The notes beneath the pieces were generated by a model. The model ran no database searches. It saw only the letters and a program-made list of their open reading frames with translations, and had not been told where the DNA came from. Positions 1 to 8,667 of a DNA stretch of 64,000 bases are shown here, in pieces (the stretch's first letter is position 1; every line of letters starts with the position of its first letter). The stretch is from an uncultured Flavobacteriaceae bacterium. GTDB taxonomy: Bacteria > Bacteroidota > Bacteroidia > Flavobacteriales > Flavobacteriaceae. The stretch covers positions 434,001 through 498,000 of the forward strand of contig CANLWN010000001.1 in NCBI GenBank assembly GCA_947494825.1, in the 5' to 3' direction. Both the position numbers and the translations under genes were made by a program.

Positions 1-194
1 AAATCATAGACGATCTTGTCCCCGTTGGGATCGGTCGCGGCCTTCCAGGTAAAATTGATGCTGTTGCCCAAGTCTTCCGCCGCTACCTCGATCGTCACGG
101 CCGAAGGAGGCTCGTTTACCTCATTGCCCCCTCTGTCGCAGGAGATATACAATACGCTTAAGAATGTGGTTGTTGCCCAAACTACTTTTTTCAT
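1..194 (-). CDS. Lipoprotein, 5'-end fragment (tandem paralogue of the next gene)
   Basis: The gene runs off the left edge, so only the N-terminal ~64 residues are visible, starting from an ATG at 194. They show a signal peptide ending in YISC, an acidic/Asn linker, and the start of a fibronectin-III-like domain. From residue 23 on it is nearly identical to the neighbour at 244-948, and the DNA matches almost base for base (about 1-130 versus 766-895), so the pair is a recent tandem duplication. It is probably an outer-membrane or surface lipoprotein. The function is unknown and the C-terminal domain cannot be seen. Confidence 0.8.
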   Translation of the reverse strand, partial: MKKVVWATTTFLSVLYISCDRGGNEVNEPPSAVTIEVAAEDLGNSINFTWKAATDPNGDKIVYD

Positions 195-243
195 GAACTG
201 ATTATTTTATGGTTAACATGGTACCCGAACACTTTTTAAAAAC

Positions 244-948
244 CTATTGGCGGATATAAATATCGCGAATGGCCACTGTGCTATCGTCTATACTATCTCT
301 ATAGCTAAGGGCAAGTTCTTTTTCTTTGACGGTGTATTGTACAACTGCCGTTTCGCCGTCATCATCGTAGGTGACCATTAACTTATTTGCGGAGGGGATG
401 GACCATTTTCCTGTATAACTCTCATCGGAATCTGGCACACATTCGTTGGGATCTCCGGATAGACTTCCGTGGGAGATATATGCAAAGGTCATGTTTTCCA
501 TAAGGGTCAGGGTGGTCTTTTTATGGCAATCGTCCAATTGGTACGGTACATCGTCTTCAAATGTGGCCGATAATTGCCAAATACCTACCAAGGGGTCCTG
601 TCTTTCAATGGTATTGCTCTCGGACGTTCCGCCCTTACCGTCCTTGGCAATGACTTTAAAGGAAATAGGGTACTTGATATCGGTATGTTCCGAAAACAGC
701 CAGTTGTAGCCGAGTTTCGTTAGGCCTGCCCCTGCTGTTTGCTTGTTGGCATAAAAATCGTACACGATCTTGTCCCCGTTGGGATCGGTCGCGGCCTTCC
801 AGGTAAAATTGATGCTGTTGCCCAAGTCTTCCGCCGCTACCTCGATCGTCACGGCCGAAGGAGGCTCGTTTACCTCGTTCTTGTCTTTATCGCAGGAAAT
901 GTTCAGCACAGATAAAACTAAGGTCTGGATTAAAATTGCTTTCCTCAT
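244..948 (-). CDS. Lipoprotein with FN3-like and lipocalin-like domains
   Basis: A 234-aa protein. It has a signal peptide with candidate lipidated Cys19 (SVLNISC), a low-complexity Asn/Glu linker, an FN3-like beta domain at about residues 30-115 (the NFTWKAATDPNGDKIVYDFY stretch is typical), and a C-terminal domain from about 118 that starts LVGIWQLS. That start is common to small lipocalin-like calycin domains of Bacteroidota lipoproteins. It is probably anchored at the cell surface. No enzymatic motif is visible. A ~95-bp block of the repeat family called R1 here lies 24 bp upstream of the start. The partial gene at the left edge is its tandem paralogue. The domain names are read by eye and the function is unknown. 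Confidence 0.8.
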   Translation of the reverse strand: MRKAILIQTLVLSVLNISCDKDKNEVNEPPSAVTIEVAAEDLGNSINFTWKAATDPNGDKIVYDFYANKQTAGAGLTKLGYNWLFSEHTDIKYPISFKVIAKDGKGGTSESNTIERQDPLVGIWQLSATFEDDVPYQLDDCHKKTTLTLMENMTFAYISHGSLSGDPNECVPDSDESYTGKWSIPSANKLMVTYDDDGETAVVQYTVKEKELALSYRDSIDDSTVAIRDIYIRQ

Positions 949-971
949 GTCGGTTATTTTCTAGGGGTTCT

Positions 972-1065
972 CCCCTGTTAAATCCCATTAAGTTGCGGAT
1001 AAAATGACCGGAAAGAAAAACCTATGTAATATTCGGGCGTATAGCGGAATAGGTGGGAAAGTTGT
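972..1065 (-). promoter_or_regulatory. R1 upstream block, copy 1
   Basis: First of five copies of a ~100-bp intergenic block. Shared landmarks on the + strand are TTAAATCCCAT, GCGGATAAAATGA, GGAAAGAAAAACC, TATGTAA, GGGCGTATAGCGGAATAG and GTGGGAAA. All five copies lie in the same orientation upstream of minus-strand genes, mostly for exported proteins, with this one 24 bp from the lipoprotein start. The role as a promoter or operator region is inferred from position and conservation. The rest of the 949-1335 gap shows no gene. Confidence 0.55.
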
Positions 1066-1335
1066 AATCAAAAATTAACAGTTGGCCGTGGATTGTTGGC
1101 GAGTTATATTGGTTTCATTGCAGAAAAATCCTTGAACATCCTTCAAAAGATGTTTAAGGATTGGGTTGGTGGTACGCGGCCAAATGATGATGCGCTTGTC
1201 GAACTGGAAATAACTCGCCAGAGTTATTCCATTTCGATAATGCCTAGATTCATAGCATTTGGGAGCTGCTCTTCTAAGAAAAGATATTTGGGCGTTTGTT
1301 TGAACTTTTAGACCATTTCTGAAAATGATTCCTGG

Positions 1336-1972
1336 TTGGAATTAGACTCTTTTGAGGTGTATTTCGGGGAAATCAAATGCAATACTGAAACCTTGTTCGA
1401 AAGGTGTAATGTAAAGAGTTGGGAAAAAGGGACCACGAACTTCCATGAGAAGGGGAAAGATTACCTGAGCGATTCTGAAATGAAAACCTTTTTGGAGGCC
1501 TCCAAAAAAACAAGATACCCAAAAAGAAATTACTTGCTATTGATGATGATGTACCGACATGGTCTTCGGGTTAGTGAAACTATTGCGCTCAAGAAATTTA
1601 AAGGACTCCCTAATTTGGATTAATCGTTTGAAAGGCGGATTGTCTACTGAACACCCAATCTCAGGAGATGAACTTAGAGCGATTAAGCGATATCTCAATT
1701 ATCGTAAAGATAATCTTCCTTGGCTATTTGTAAGTGAAAGAGGAATACCTCTTACCAGACAAGCAGTGTCCTATGTTGTTTCAACCGTAGGTAAGAAAGC
1801 AAATATCAAGAATATCCATCCGCATACGCTAAGACATTTGTGCGGATTCTATTTGGCCAATATGGGCTACGACCTTCGTTTGATTCAGAACTATCTTGGT
1901 CATCGTGACCCAAAACATACTGCGCAATATACTAGGGTAGCAAGCAAAAGGTTTGAGAAGCTTTGGAAATGA
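1336..1972 (+). pseudogene. FimB/FimE-type tyrosine recombinase, frameshifted
   Basis: Two overlapping frames together make one small tyrosine recombinase without an SAM-like N-terminal domain. Frame 1 (to 1623) carries the first half of the catalytic domain, including YRHGLRVSE with the first catalytic Arg. Frame 2 (about 1595-1972) carries WINRLKGG, the HPHTLRH box (His-x-x-Arg), LGHRD, and the nucleophile Tyr in AQYTRVAS. Relative to FimB-like proteins about four codons plus one base are missing where the frames meet (about 1585-1600), so the gene is probably inactive. There is no clear ATG at the front, only a TTG at 1336. It could be the recombinase scar at the edge of the 2-9 kb island or a former invertase for a nearby switch. 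Confidence 0.75.
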
Positions 1973-2120
1973 AAATTAAGAAAATCACTTATTGGTTCCG
2001 AACCCTTTTCCTCTGCGAAAAACCTTGTAAACTATTGAATTACAAGGAATTATATTTACCATTGCCAGTATCTTTGCTAATAGTTGACCATTTAAAGTAA
2101 TTTAATCACAGTAATTCTAC

Positions 2121-2573
2121 TTATCTTACCATTCCTTTTGAGGTAAAGGATACATCTTCAGGAATCAACTCCGCAACGTTAACTGTCGGTAAAATATAGG
2201 TGTTGTAAATAGAACCCTCTGTTTTTGCATGTAAGGCGCCTCTTGCCGCACCGATAGTAAGAACCACCAAGTGAGTAATGAGTTTTTGTGGAAAAACAAT
2301 AGTAGAACCTTCATTTTTCGATAAACTTTTCCATCCTTTGGCATTGACTTCAAAATGGCCCTGCAATCCTATTTTAAGAAATGGTGCATCTTTCTTTTTT
2401 AAGAAATCAAATTGGACTTCAACAATTAATATACGTTTAGCTTCGTCCAAAGCAAAACCAATATTTGTTTGGAGTTCTAAGTTTCCAGTTTTTCTGTAGG
2501 CTTTATCATTCGTTGCGAACTGGGTGGTTCTTAAACCAACAAAAGCAAAGCCTAGACTGTTGTAATCTGCCAT
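2121..2573 (-). CDS. SecB-like chaperone of a toxin-antitoxin-chaperone operon
   Basis: A 150-aa protein in the third position of a tight operon (HTH antitoxin stop and this ATG are 1 nt apart). The pattern of hydrophobic beta strands, an aromatic/glycine middle (KIGLQGHFEVNAKGW) and a C-terminal NTYILPTVNVAELIP stretch resembles the SecB fold as found in solitary SecB-like proteins. In known TAC systems (for example M. tuberculosis HigBA-Rv1957) such a chaperone binds a C-terminal tail on the antitoxin and keeps it stable. The SecB assignment is by family resemblance and gene order, since no short diagnostic motif exists. An HHpred search against SecB would settle it. Confidence 0.6.
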   Translation of the reverse strand: MADYNSLGFAFVGLRTTQFATNDKAYRKTGNLELQTNIGFALDEAKRILIVEVQFDFLKKKDAPFLKIGLQGHFEVNAKGWKSLSKNEGSTIVFPQKLITHLVVLTIGAARGALHAKTEGSIYNTYILPTVNVAELIPEDVSFTSKGMVR

Positions 2574-2574
2574 G

Positions 2575-3087
2575 TTATCCTGTGGGTCTTAAATTTTCAT
2601 CCGCGATAGCTGCCAAATTAAATTCTTTACTTGCTACTCGTCTTGTAGCTGTAAATGTAGATTTAACCGAAACACTAGCAATTGCAGTTCTTTTAGAACT
2701 TTTTGTTGTACTTATAGGGGTTGCTTTTTCCAGCCATTCTATGAATTGTGCGTGGTTTCGTTGTTCTCGTTCTGGGTCTATTATAGTAATATCTAAAATT
2801 TTTCGTCCCAAAGCTATTTCCAATTTAGCAATGCTCTCTAAAGTAAAATTGACTTGTCCTTTCACTATTTTGCTTACCTGTGCAGCGCTAACACCCATTT
2901 TTTGGGCTAGACGTGCTTGAGACCATTTTTTTTGCTCTAAAAGTGTTAATACGTTTAGGGCAATAATGGCGCTATTTTTTTTCCATGAACGCTCCGCCTT
3001 TCTTTTTTGGTGCGTATCAGCCCATTTGGAAGTTGCGTTTTCAGAAATTAATTGATTGAATTTTTCCTTGTTGAATTTATCTGCCAT
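2575..3087 (-). CDS. XRE-family antitoxin with extended C-terminal tail (TAC)
   Basis: The protein is 170 aa from the chosen ATG at 3087, 7 nt after the toxin stop. An alternative ATG at 3111 would overlap the toxin by 17 nt. Counting from the longer start, residues 60-105 are an XRE/HigA-type helix-turn-helix (WSQARLAQKMGVSAAQVSKI). After about residue 118 comes a ~60-residue Ser/Thr/Lys/Arg-rich tail. In TAC antitoxins this position holds the chaperone-addiction segment bound by the SecB-like partner, which fits the SecB-like gene immediately downstream. It presumably represses its own operon and neutralises the upstream toxin. The HTH is secure, the tail role is inferred. Confidence 0.75.
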   Translation of the reverse strand: MADKFNKEKFNQLISENATSKWADTHQKRKAERSWKKNSAIIALNVLTLLEQKKWSQARLAQKMGVSAAQVSKIVKGQVNFTLESIAKLEIALGRKILDITIIDPEREQRNHAQFIEWLEKATPISTTKSSKRTAIASVSVKSTFTATRRVASKEFNLAAIADENLRPTG

Positions 3088-3094
3088 TTTGGTT

Positions 3095-3658
3095 TTATGC
3101 TTGCTGTTCAATATCGTCTATATCCGTAATATTGTTTTCAATTAAATATTGTTGGGTGTCTTTTAGTTTTTGTAATTCTTTAAGTAAAAGGTCATCTTCT
3201 TGTATTGTTCTAGTCAACTTGATACCACCTCCGGTAATCACAAAAGTATTTGCATCAAGCCTGATAGCATAAAGCCTTAACCAACCATCGGAAATCTTGA
3301 TACCGTAAGCCTTACATCGTTCATACGGACTTAGAAGCTTTTTATCACTTTCATAAAGGGGGAAGAAAAATTGGGATAAATTATCGCCAGGGTCTCCGAA
3401 CCCTCTTTCTGCGATATCATATAGCTGGTCAAAAAGGGTTTCGGAATCATCAATGGTCTTAAGGACTGCTTCACGTACGGTGTACTTTGAATAGATACCA
3501 TGGGCAAGGTTGCTTTTCTGTTTGTTGAAAAACTCTAAAAGATATTCAGGGTCATTCCAAATATTTTCTAGGTGCTCTAGCTCATCAATGCCGTCATCTC
3601 GTAATAAGAGAACGCAAATGCCTTGATTTTGCTCGGTAAATGTAGGTAAAATTTTCAA
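3095..3658 (-). CDS. Probable RelE/HigB-like toxin of TAC operon
   Basis: A 187-aa, mostly acidic protein, first gene of the three-gene operon. Residues about 125-149 (GWLRLYAIRLDANTFVITGG) read like the paired core strands of the RelE/HigB (Gp49-like) ribonuclease fold, preceded by a helical N-terminal half and followed by a Glu/Lys-rich helix. It is longer than classic HigB (about 90-120 aa). If the assignment holds it would act as a translation-dependent or free mRNA endonuclease. The evidence is gene order (before an XRE antitoxin and SecB-like protein) and this core motif. Alternatively it could be a non-nuclease toxin. Confidence 0.55.
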   Translation of the reverse strand: MKILPTFTEQNQGICVLLLRDDGIDELEHLENIWNDPEYLLEFFNKQKSNLAHGIYSKYTVREAVLKTIDDSETLFDQLYDIAERGFGDPGDNLSQFFFPLYESDKKLLSPYERCKAYGIKISDGWLRLYAIRLDANTFVITGGGIKLTRTIQEDDLLLKELQKLKDTQQYLIENNITDIDDIEQQA

Positions 3659-3812
3659 AGATATTAACCTGTAAGTTTATTTTGTTGCGAAATTAACAAT
3701 ATTTGTGGTCTAAATACCGATACTATATCCCTATTTATTAACATTCCCTTTACATTGTACCGTTTTCGCTGGAAATTTTCTTCTTGACATGCCTCGATTC
3801 CAAGACCACCTT

Positions 3813-4073
3813 TTAAAGTTTGCTTTTACTCTGACATAGTAATTGTTCTGATTTTGCTAGTTTGCTATTCAGTTCTCGTAAGTGATTGGTTGTTATAGTG
3901 GTCCATATATCTCTGTAAGATTTCCTCTTTCTATCTTTTAAAAATTTATTGATATACCTGCCAGGACCATTGTAAAGAACCTCCAGCGTGCCATCTGCTT
4001 CCATATGAACTGCCATATAATGTTCCAAGTCTACATTGTAAGGGTAGCTAAAATTATAAGCAAAGCTGGCCTT
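3813..4073 (-). pseudogene. Remnant coding segment downstream of the frameshifted gene
   Basis: An open frame of about 87 codons follows directly, and in the same frame, after the stop at 4074. It has protein-like composition (for example FAYNFSYPYNVDLEHYM) but no ATG before internal Met codons. A TTG at 4028 gives a 71-aa product. It may be the end of a gene whose front was lost or a small protein of its own. I do not recognise the family. Confidence 0.3.
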
Positions 4074-5452
4074 TTATGTTTTTAAATTTTCTAATAATTC
4101 AAGTCTGTTTAAGAAATAACCCAAGTCTAAATCTCCTTCATCCCGTCCCCTGTGTATATTTTCCAAAATATTCAAAAAGCTTGAATTCTCTTCTTTATTG
4201 ATTATAGAATCAATCAAAAGCTTATTTGAACTTGTTTCATTATCATATTCATAAAGTTTTCTTCGATAATACTTTGGTTCTAAAAAGTTGTGATAGAAAT
4301 TAACCAAATAAGCTTCTAACCACATTAGTTCGCGTTCTGTCTCCTCATTTTTGTTCGTGATTACAGTCTGTAGGTACTTTCCTTGAACTTGTAAAAGTGT
4401 GAGCTCTTTATTTTTAATGCTTTGATAAAACCCACTGTCCGTTATTTTAATGAAAGCTAAGAATAAAAATATGTGAGGAACAACATGATCATTTGGGTTG
4501 AAACTACGCAGTGCAACTCGCGCAAGTCCGAAAATCTTTTCCTGTTGTCTAAGCGGGATGTTTCCGTTAGTAAAAAGTAATTTAGATATTCTTAGAAAAT
4601 CTTCATTATCCTTTTGTAGGAAAAAGAAGGTTTGGTGAGTTCACTCTTGATTGATTTAATCATCTCATCGTTATAAATCTTTTCAAAGAAGTGCTCTAGA
4701 ATATGATAGAATGATAAATATTGTAAATCAACACTTTCAGATGAAATACCCTTTTGATAGAAGAGGATTAAGTCATTTTCATATTTTCTTTTTGGTGGAT
4801 CAATTTCTTCAATTCTGACTCTTCTAATCCTTCCAATCCTTATAGTCCTTGTCAAATCTTCCACAAAACTTGACGGCAAGTAGGACATATCAGTATTGTA
4901 GCCCAGATTAAAGAGAAAAGAGTAGGTTAAGGTTTCGTATTCAATTTTTGTTTTAGTTGTCTCGGTTTTTATTAGCAATGTCTGAAAGCGAGGAATAACC
5001 CTTTTTAGAAGGTCAAACAGGTCCAATTCTTCATCTTCACTCGAATGAAATCTGCGATTACGTAATCGATGGAACATTAATGGTCGTCCTGAATTTGGAG
5101 TACTACTTAAAGGAAGAAGTTGTTTAATGATATGGATGAGATAGGAATCTGATGGACTTGACAATTTGTACTCGATTTTGTTCACTGTATCGCTCTTGCA
5201 GATGTCATCGTCTCCCGGGAAAAATCTTCTTGAGTTTTGAACGACTGAAACTTCAAAGCTGTTTTCGTCAAATATTTCGAAGTCTTGGTCCGTTTTAAGT
5301 TCTTTGAGTCTTACTACTGCTTCCCTTAGTCTTTTCTTTTTAAGTCGATATGTGGTGTCGCTAATGGAATAGTCCAGATAGATTCTTGTTGAGCCGGTGT
5401 TCTCGATTCTGAAAATCTCTCTTATCGCATCATTAAATTCTGATTCTGTCAT
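4074..5452 (-). pseudogene. Large unrecognised gene split by a -1/+1 frameshift
   Basis: From the ATG at 5452 one frame encodes 286 residues ending at 4592. A second frame, open without a start from about 4620 to 4074, continues naturally with FFFLQKDNEDFLRISKLLF and runs about 180 residues. The switch falls in a pyrimidine run (CTTCTTTTTCC on the coding strand), so a single-base indel splits a protein of about 455 aa. The sequence is highly charged, with an Arg-rich middle and a helical, HEPN-like end (LQYLSFYHILEHFFEKIY). I recognise no family and propose no function. The start ATG lies 17 bp after one arm of a 9-bp inverted repeat. It could be a real pseudogene, a sequencing error or a slippage site. 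Confidence 0.6.
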
Positions 5453-5469
5453 TTAATTCTTTTTATATG

Positions 5470-5545
5470 GCACACCAAGCTAAAAATCCGATTGAATTTT
5501 CAGAAGTAGGTGAGAACAAGCAATTACCTATTACTATTGGTGTGC
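5470..5545. repeat. Inverted repeat bounding an intergene
   Basis: GCACACCAA (5470-5478) and its exact complement TTGGTGTGC (5537-5545) are separated by 58 bp. One arm overlaps the end of the gene at 5524-5904 and the other is just before the ATG at 5452. This layout, with short inverted ends tightly abutting two same-strand genes, resembles the cassette boundaries at 24.6-29.3 kb, although the core sequence differs. Confidence 0.5.
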
Positions 5546-5904
5546 ACGGTTATTTTTGTTCGATAATTAACTGGTAAAAGCATTTTTCGGTAAGCTGCAC
5601 GAACCTCATTTAACTCAATTCCTAATTTCACAACTCCTTCGCAATCATAATTATCAGGATTAACCCAATATTCAGCTTTGTGGTAACATATTTTGGCAAG
5701 TTCATCATCAAAGTGTCTATGTGGAATTGCTGCTGCTACCCAATAATTTGCTAGTTGAGCTTCTCTATTCATATTCTTTTCGGAACCTTTTCCGAAATCT
5801 CGATAATAAAGAAAGGTTTCATCTAAGGCTCTTGAAATCGTTCTTAAGGTATTGTCTTTTAATTCTCTCCTGTCTTTAGAAAGCGTGGAAACTAGACCAA
5901 GCAA
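5524..5904 (-). CDS. Small conserved-looking protein of unknown function
   Basis: 126 aa from a TTG at 5904. A stop codon lies two codons upstream and the next Met is far inside, so TTG is the best start. It is rich in aromatic and charged residues with no signal peptide or membrane segment. Its last codons overlap one arm of the inverted repeat at 5537-5545. It lies between the frameshifted gene and a DUF4145 protein on the same strand. I do not recognise the family. The location in an accessory island suggests, but does not show, a defence or toxin-related role. Confidence 0.5.
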   Translation of the reverse strand: MLGLVSTLSKDRRELKDNTLRTISRALDETFLYYRDFGKGSEKNMNREAQLANYWVAAAIPHRHFDDELAKICYHKAEYWVNPDNYDCEGVVKLGIELNEVRAAYRKMLLPVNYRTKITVHTNSNR

Positions 5905-5939
5905 TTTTATTCATCCGTCTATGACCTATGATAACAAAT

Positions 5940-6572
5940 TTATTTAGTTTTATCTCTATTTTCAATTCCTTTCACTTTGTCTTCCGGTAGTGAAGTGTAA
6001 ATTCCACTGACTCTCTTAGGTAAGGCAATCATATATTCCACTATAATATTTACCAAATCAAAAAGTTGTCCAACCGTCTTTGGATCATCTGTATCAATTT
6101 GTCCGGGATGTACAGCATCATTCCCCGTCACTCTTACGATATCCAAGGATTGTTGAACAATTTCTGGAAGACCTTTCTTGACTAAACTTCTAATATCTGA
6201 ATTAATATTTTTTCCTGTTTCTCCAAGCTCCTTACATAGAACTTGAATTGAAAGTCTTAGTAAAGCAGCTGCACCTCTCGGTGATTTAGTGTGAATTGCA
6301 GAAGCTTCTCGATAAAGTTTTAATACACTTTCAGGCATTTCAGGATTAGGAAATGGTGCATTTCCTTTATCAGGAAAATATATTTTATTCTCAACCCAAA
6401 TTGTATTTTTTGTACAATGTTGACAAGTTCCTATTCTAAGTGGGTGGGATGTTTGCCCCGATGGATGATTTGACCCATTCCATAATTTTGACCACCAATT
6501 TTGCATTGAAATCGTACCACAATGAGGACAAGTAAAAGATTTTGCAAAAACACTTGGTTCAATATATTTCAT
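5940..6572 (-). CDS. Zinc-ribbon DUF4145 domain protein
   Basis: 210 aa. The N-terminus holds a treble-clef/zinc-ribbon made of CPHC (about residues 15-18) and CQHC (about 50-53). Residues 80-190 match the DUF4145 pattern: a helical domain with SPRGAAALLRLSIQVLCKELG and the conserved VTGNDAVHPGQ segment. DUF4145 is a HEPN-like helical domain often found next to or fused with restriction and defence genes. The start is the first ATG after the repeat-filled region and gives the complete zinc ribbon. No catalytic assignment can be made. Confidence 0.8.
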   Translation of the reverse strand: MKYIEPSVFAKSFTCPHCGTISMQNWWSKLWNGSNHPSGQTSHPLRIGTCQHCTKNTIWVENKIYFPDKGNAPFPNPEMPESVLKLYREASAIHTKSPRGAAALLRLSIQVLCKELGETGKNINSDIRSLVKKGLPEIVQQSLDIVRVTGNDAVHPGQIDTDDPKTVGQLFDLVNIIVEYMIALPKRVSGIYTSLPEDKVKGIENRDKTK

Positions 6573-6612
6573 TCAGTTTTGGTTTAATTGTACACAACAG
6601 TTGGGTATAGAT

Positions 6613-6830
6613 CATCAATAATCTATACTTCTTTTATATGTTTTAATTCGATTCATAATTAGGTTTATGCAATAGTATTCTATGCACCAGAGGGTAAAAA
6701 GCAGAACATAGAAAGTGAAAGCTTTGGAGTGTTTAAATGTACAAAATTTTAACAGGTAATTCATTACGGAAAACTGCAAGGGAATTAAAAATTGTAGTAG
6801 TATAGTCATTCCACACACATTACACTCCCC
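6613..6830. repeat. R3 interspersed repeat, copy 1
   Basis: A ~215-bp AT-rich block beginning near TTTTATATGTTTTAATT and ending near AATTGTAGTAGTATAG, then running into the CCACACAC module. Related copies lie at 40225-40440 and, in part, 59140-59240. All three sit just upstream of minus-strand genes. An apparent 67-codon frame here is not convincing as a gene. Confidence 0.6.
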
Positions 6831-7100
6831 TCCTTCCCTCCTACGCTGAAAATAGCTTCGGAGTACTCGTCGTCGGGTCGCATAATAAGTGTTCCATTAC
6901 CTTTTTGAGAAGATACTTTTTAGAAGAAAAATTTAATGGAAATCTTGGTAGTGAAGTTTTTGCTTTCCCTAAGCTAAGTCACATAACGCCAGTACATTAT
7001 AGTACAATTATAAGAAATTCCCGGAATAACGCGTTTATGCGATATTTGACATAATTCAGTTATAGTTCAGCTATACCATAGCTGTGGCTATAATCGAACC
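6816..7100. repeat. Mosaic intergenic repeat cluster
   Basis: Successive modules that recur elsewhere: CATTCCACACA plus CTCCCCTCCTTCCCTCC, then TTCCATTACCTTTTTGAGAAG with AAGAAAAATTTAA and GCTTTCCCTAAGCTAAG, then ATTCCCGGAATAACGC with GCGATATTTGA and AGTTCAGCTATA. No coding potential was seen between 6573 and 7258. Confidence 0.65.
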
Positions 7101-7258
7101 AAAATAATAGGCCTCAGGGAGTAATATCCTGTTGTGAAAAAGAATATTGAACAACAAACTTTCATCAAAATCATTTTGAGTCACGTAATAATTGAAAAGA
7201 TTATCTGCTGGGCTAAAAAAAGTATACTTGTTGGCCATTGAATTATGCCTTTTTTATC

Positions 7259-8167
7259 TTACCAAGGAGCAAGCACTAAGTGGATTCTTCTATTCAAATC
7301 TGTATTCTCTTTAGCTTCATCGTCAAGTCTTGGGCGGTATTCAGACCATCCAACGGCCTGCATTTTATTCGGGTCTACTCCTTTGGAATCTTGTAGGTAC
7401 CTGATTGCGCTAGTAGACCGTAAAACTGATAGTTCCCAATTTGAAAAACCTTTAATATATCTGTTCTTAAAATCAACAGCTGTACTAGAAATTGGTTGAT
7501 TATCTGTATGACCTTCAATGCGTAAAATATAATCTGGATAACTTTCAAATGTTTCTTTAATATCTTCAATACAACTATCAAGAATACTTTTCCCTCTGTT
7601 GGTCAAAACAGCTTTTCCTGGCTCAAAAGTTATGTCCGCATTTATTTTAATTTTTACTTTGGTAGTATCACGATTGGTCTCTATTGATATTCCATTTTGA
7701 TCTTTGAACTTTTCTTGAAGTTCCAAAAAAATTATTCTTAGTTTGTTTAGATATTTTATTTTCGGTTCTTTATTACTTAAATCTTGATATTTCTTTTTGT
7801 ATTCGTCAAGCTCTTCAGTTAATGCACTAATCCTATTACGATAACTCTTGTTTGATTCTTTATAGGCTTTATTGTCTCTTTCAAGACTTTGACTTTGTTC
7901 TGATAGGCTGTGAATTCTGTTGACAGCACTTTGCTCTAATGATAATGCCGTATTTTCCGTTAAATCTTCGGACTGTGATAACTGACTTAATTCTGACCTA
8001 GCAATTTGTGCCTCACTGTTATTATTAGCGTAAAAAATAAGGCCAGAAGCACTAAGAAGCATTAGCACTACTGCCAACCTATTTTTGATAAGTTTATATA
8101 GATACAAAGCATATAGGATTATTGCAATTGCAATTCCTAATAATGCTACATAAGTCAGATTATCCAT
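7259..8167 (-). CDS. Membrane-anchored OmpA/MotB-like peptidoglycan-binding protein
   Basis: 302 aa. Two N-terminal membrane segments (about residues 5-50) are followed by a coiled coil (about 75-135) and a C-terminal OmpA/MotB domain (about 175-302) with RIEGHTDNQPI, NWELSVLRSTSAIRYL and the closing NTDLNRRIHL. The domain should bind peptidoglycan across the periplasm while the N-terminus sits in the inner membrane. That is the layout of MotB/ZorB-type stators, but no MotA/ZorA partner is present. It follows a small membrane protein by 22 bp and is probably the last gene of a three-gene operon. The function of the set is unknown. Confidence 0.85.
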   Translation of the reverse strand: MDNLTYVALLGIAIAIILYALYLYKLIKNRLAVVLMLLSASGLIFYANNNSEAQIARSELSQLSQSEDLTENTALSLEQSAVNRIHSLSEQSQSLERDNKAYKESNKSYRNRISALTEELDEYKKKYQDLSNKEPKIKYLNKLRIIFLELQEKFKDQNGISIETNRDTTKVKIKINADITFEPGKAVLTNRGKSILDSCIEDIKETFESYPDYILRIEGHTDNQPISSTAVDFKNRYIKGFSNWELSVLRSTSAIRYLQDSKGVDPNKMQAVGWSEYRPRLDDEAKENTDLNRRIHLVLAPW

Positions 8168-8189
8168 TTTACAACTTCTAAGTTTTGAG

Positions 8190-8561
8190 CTAACCGGTAG
8201 CCGTGGTCGATTCCTTGGTTTCTTTGCCCCCCATATATTTCAAAGCTGCTGCCCATGAAAAGCCATGTATAAAGGCTGATTGTTCATCCGTAGGATTAAG
8301 AAACTTTAGTGTTATTATAATTCCGATAATAATAACCAAGAAAAGATCAATCCATGAGATAATAGTTTTATTAAAAAATGAGAACAATAATGCTAACCGG
8401 GACTCGGTTGAGAACACCATATTCCCACCTAACCAAGATACTATGGTTCCAAAAACAACATAAAAAGCTATGTTTTTATCCCATTTATCAGCAATGCCTA
8501 GAAACTCTAGAATCGCTTGCCATATACCATCAGATGATTCTATGAAAAGACTAAACATCAT
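8190..8561 (-). CDS. Small integral membrane protein
   Basis: 123 aa with two clear hydrophobic segments (about residues 28-50 and 70-92) and a short charged tail. The stretch DEQSAFIHGFSWAAALKYMGG near the end is distinctive but unknown to me. It lies 22 bp before the OmpA/MotB-like gene and may form a membrane complex with it. There is no MotA-like proton-channel signature and the protein is far too short for ZorA. A holin-like role is possible but unsupported. Confidence 0.6.
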   Translation of the reverse strand: MMFSLFIESSDGIWQAILEFLGIADKWDKNIAFYVVFGTIVSWLGGNMVFSTESRLALLFSFFNKTIISWIDLFLVIIIGIIITLKFLNPTDEQSAFIHGFSWAAALKYMGGKETKESTTATG

Positions 8562-8667
8562 AACAATAACTTCAGATTAACTAGGTTTAGTAAATCAAAA
8601 CGATTCTCTTTTATAAAAGTTTCGGCTTTCAGCATACATATTTTAAGATTGAAAAGGGTGTTTTTTA

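Noticed and set aside
6615-6818. A 67-codon minus-strand frame rich in Cys/Tyr/Phe
   Set aside because: It lies fully inside the R3 repeat and the related copies do not keep the frame open.
7259-8561. A Zorya defence system because of the MotB-like protein
   Set aside because: ZorA (MotA-like), ZorC, ZorD and ZorE are all absent and the small membrane protein lacks the MotA pattern.
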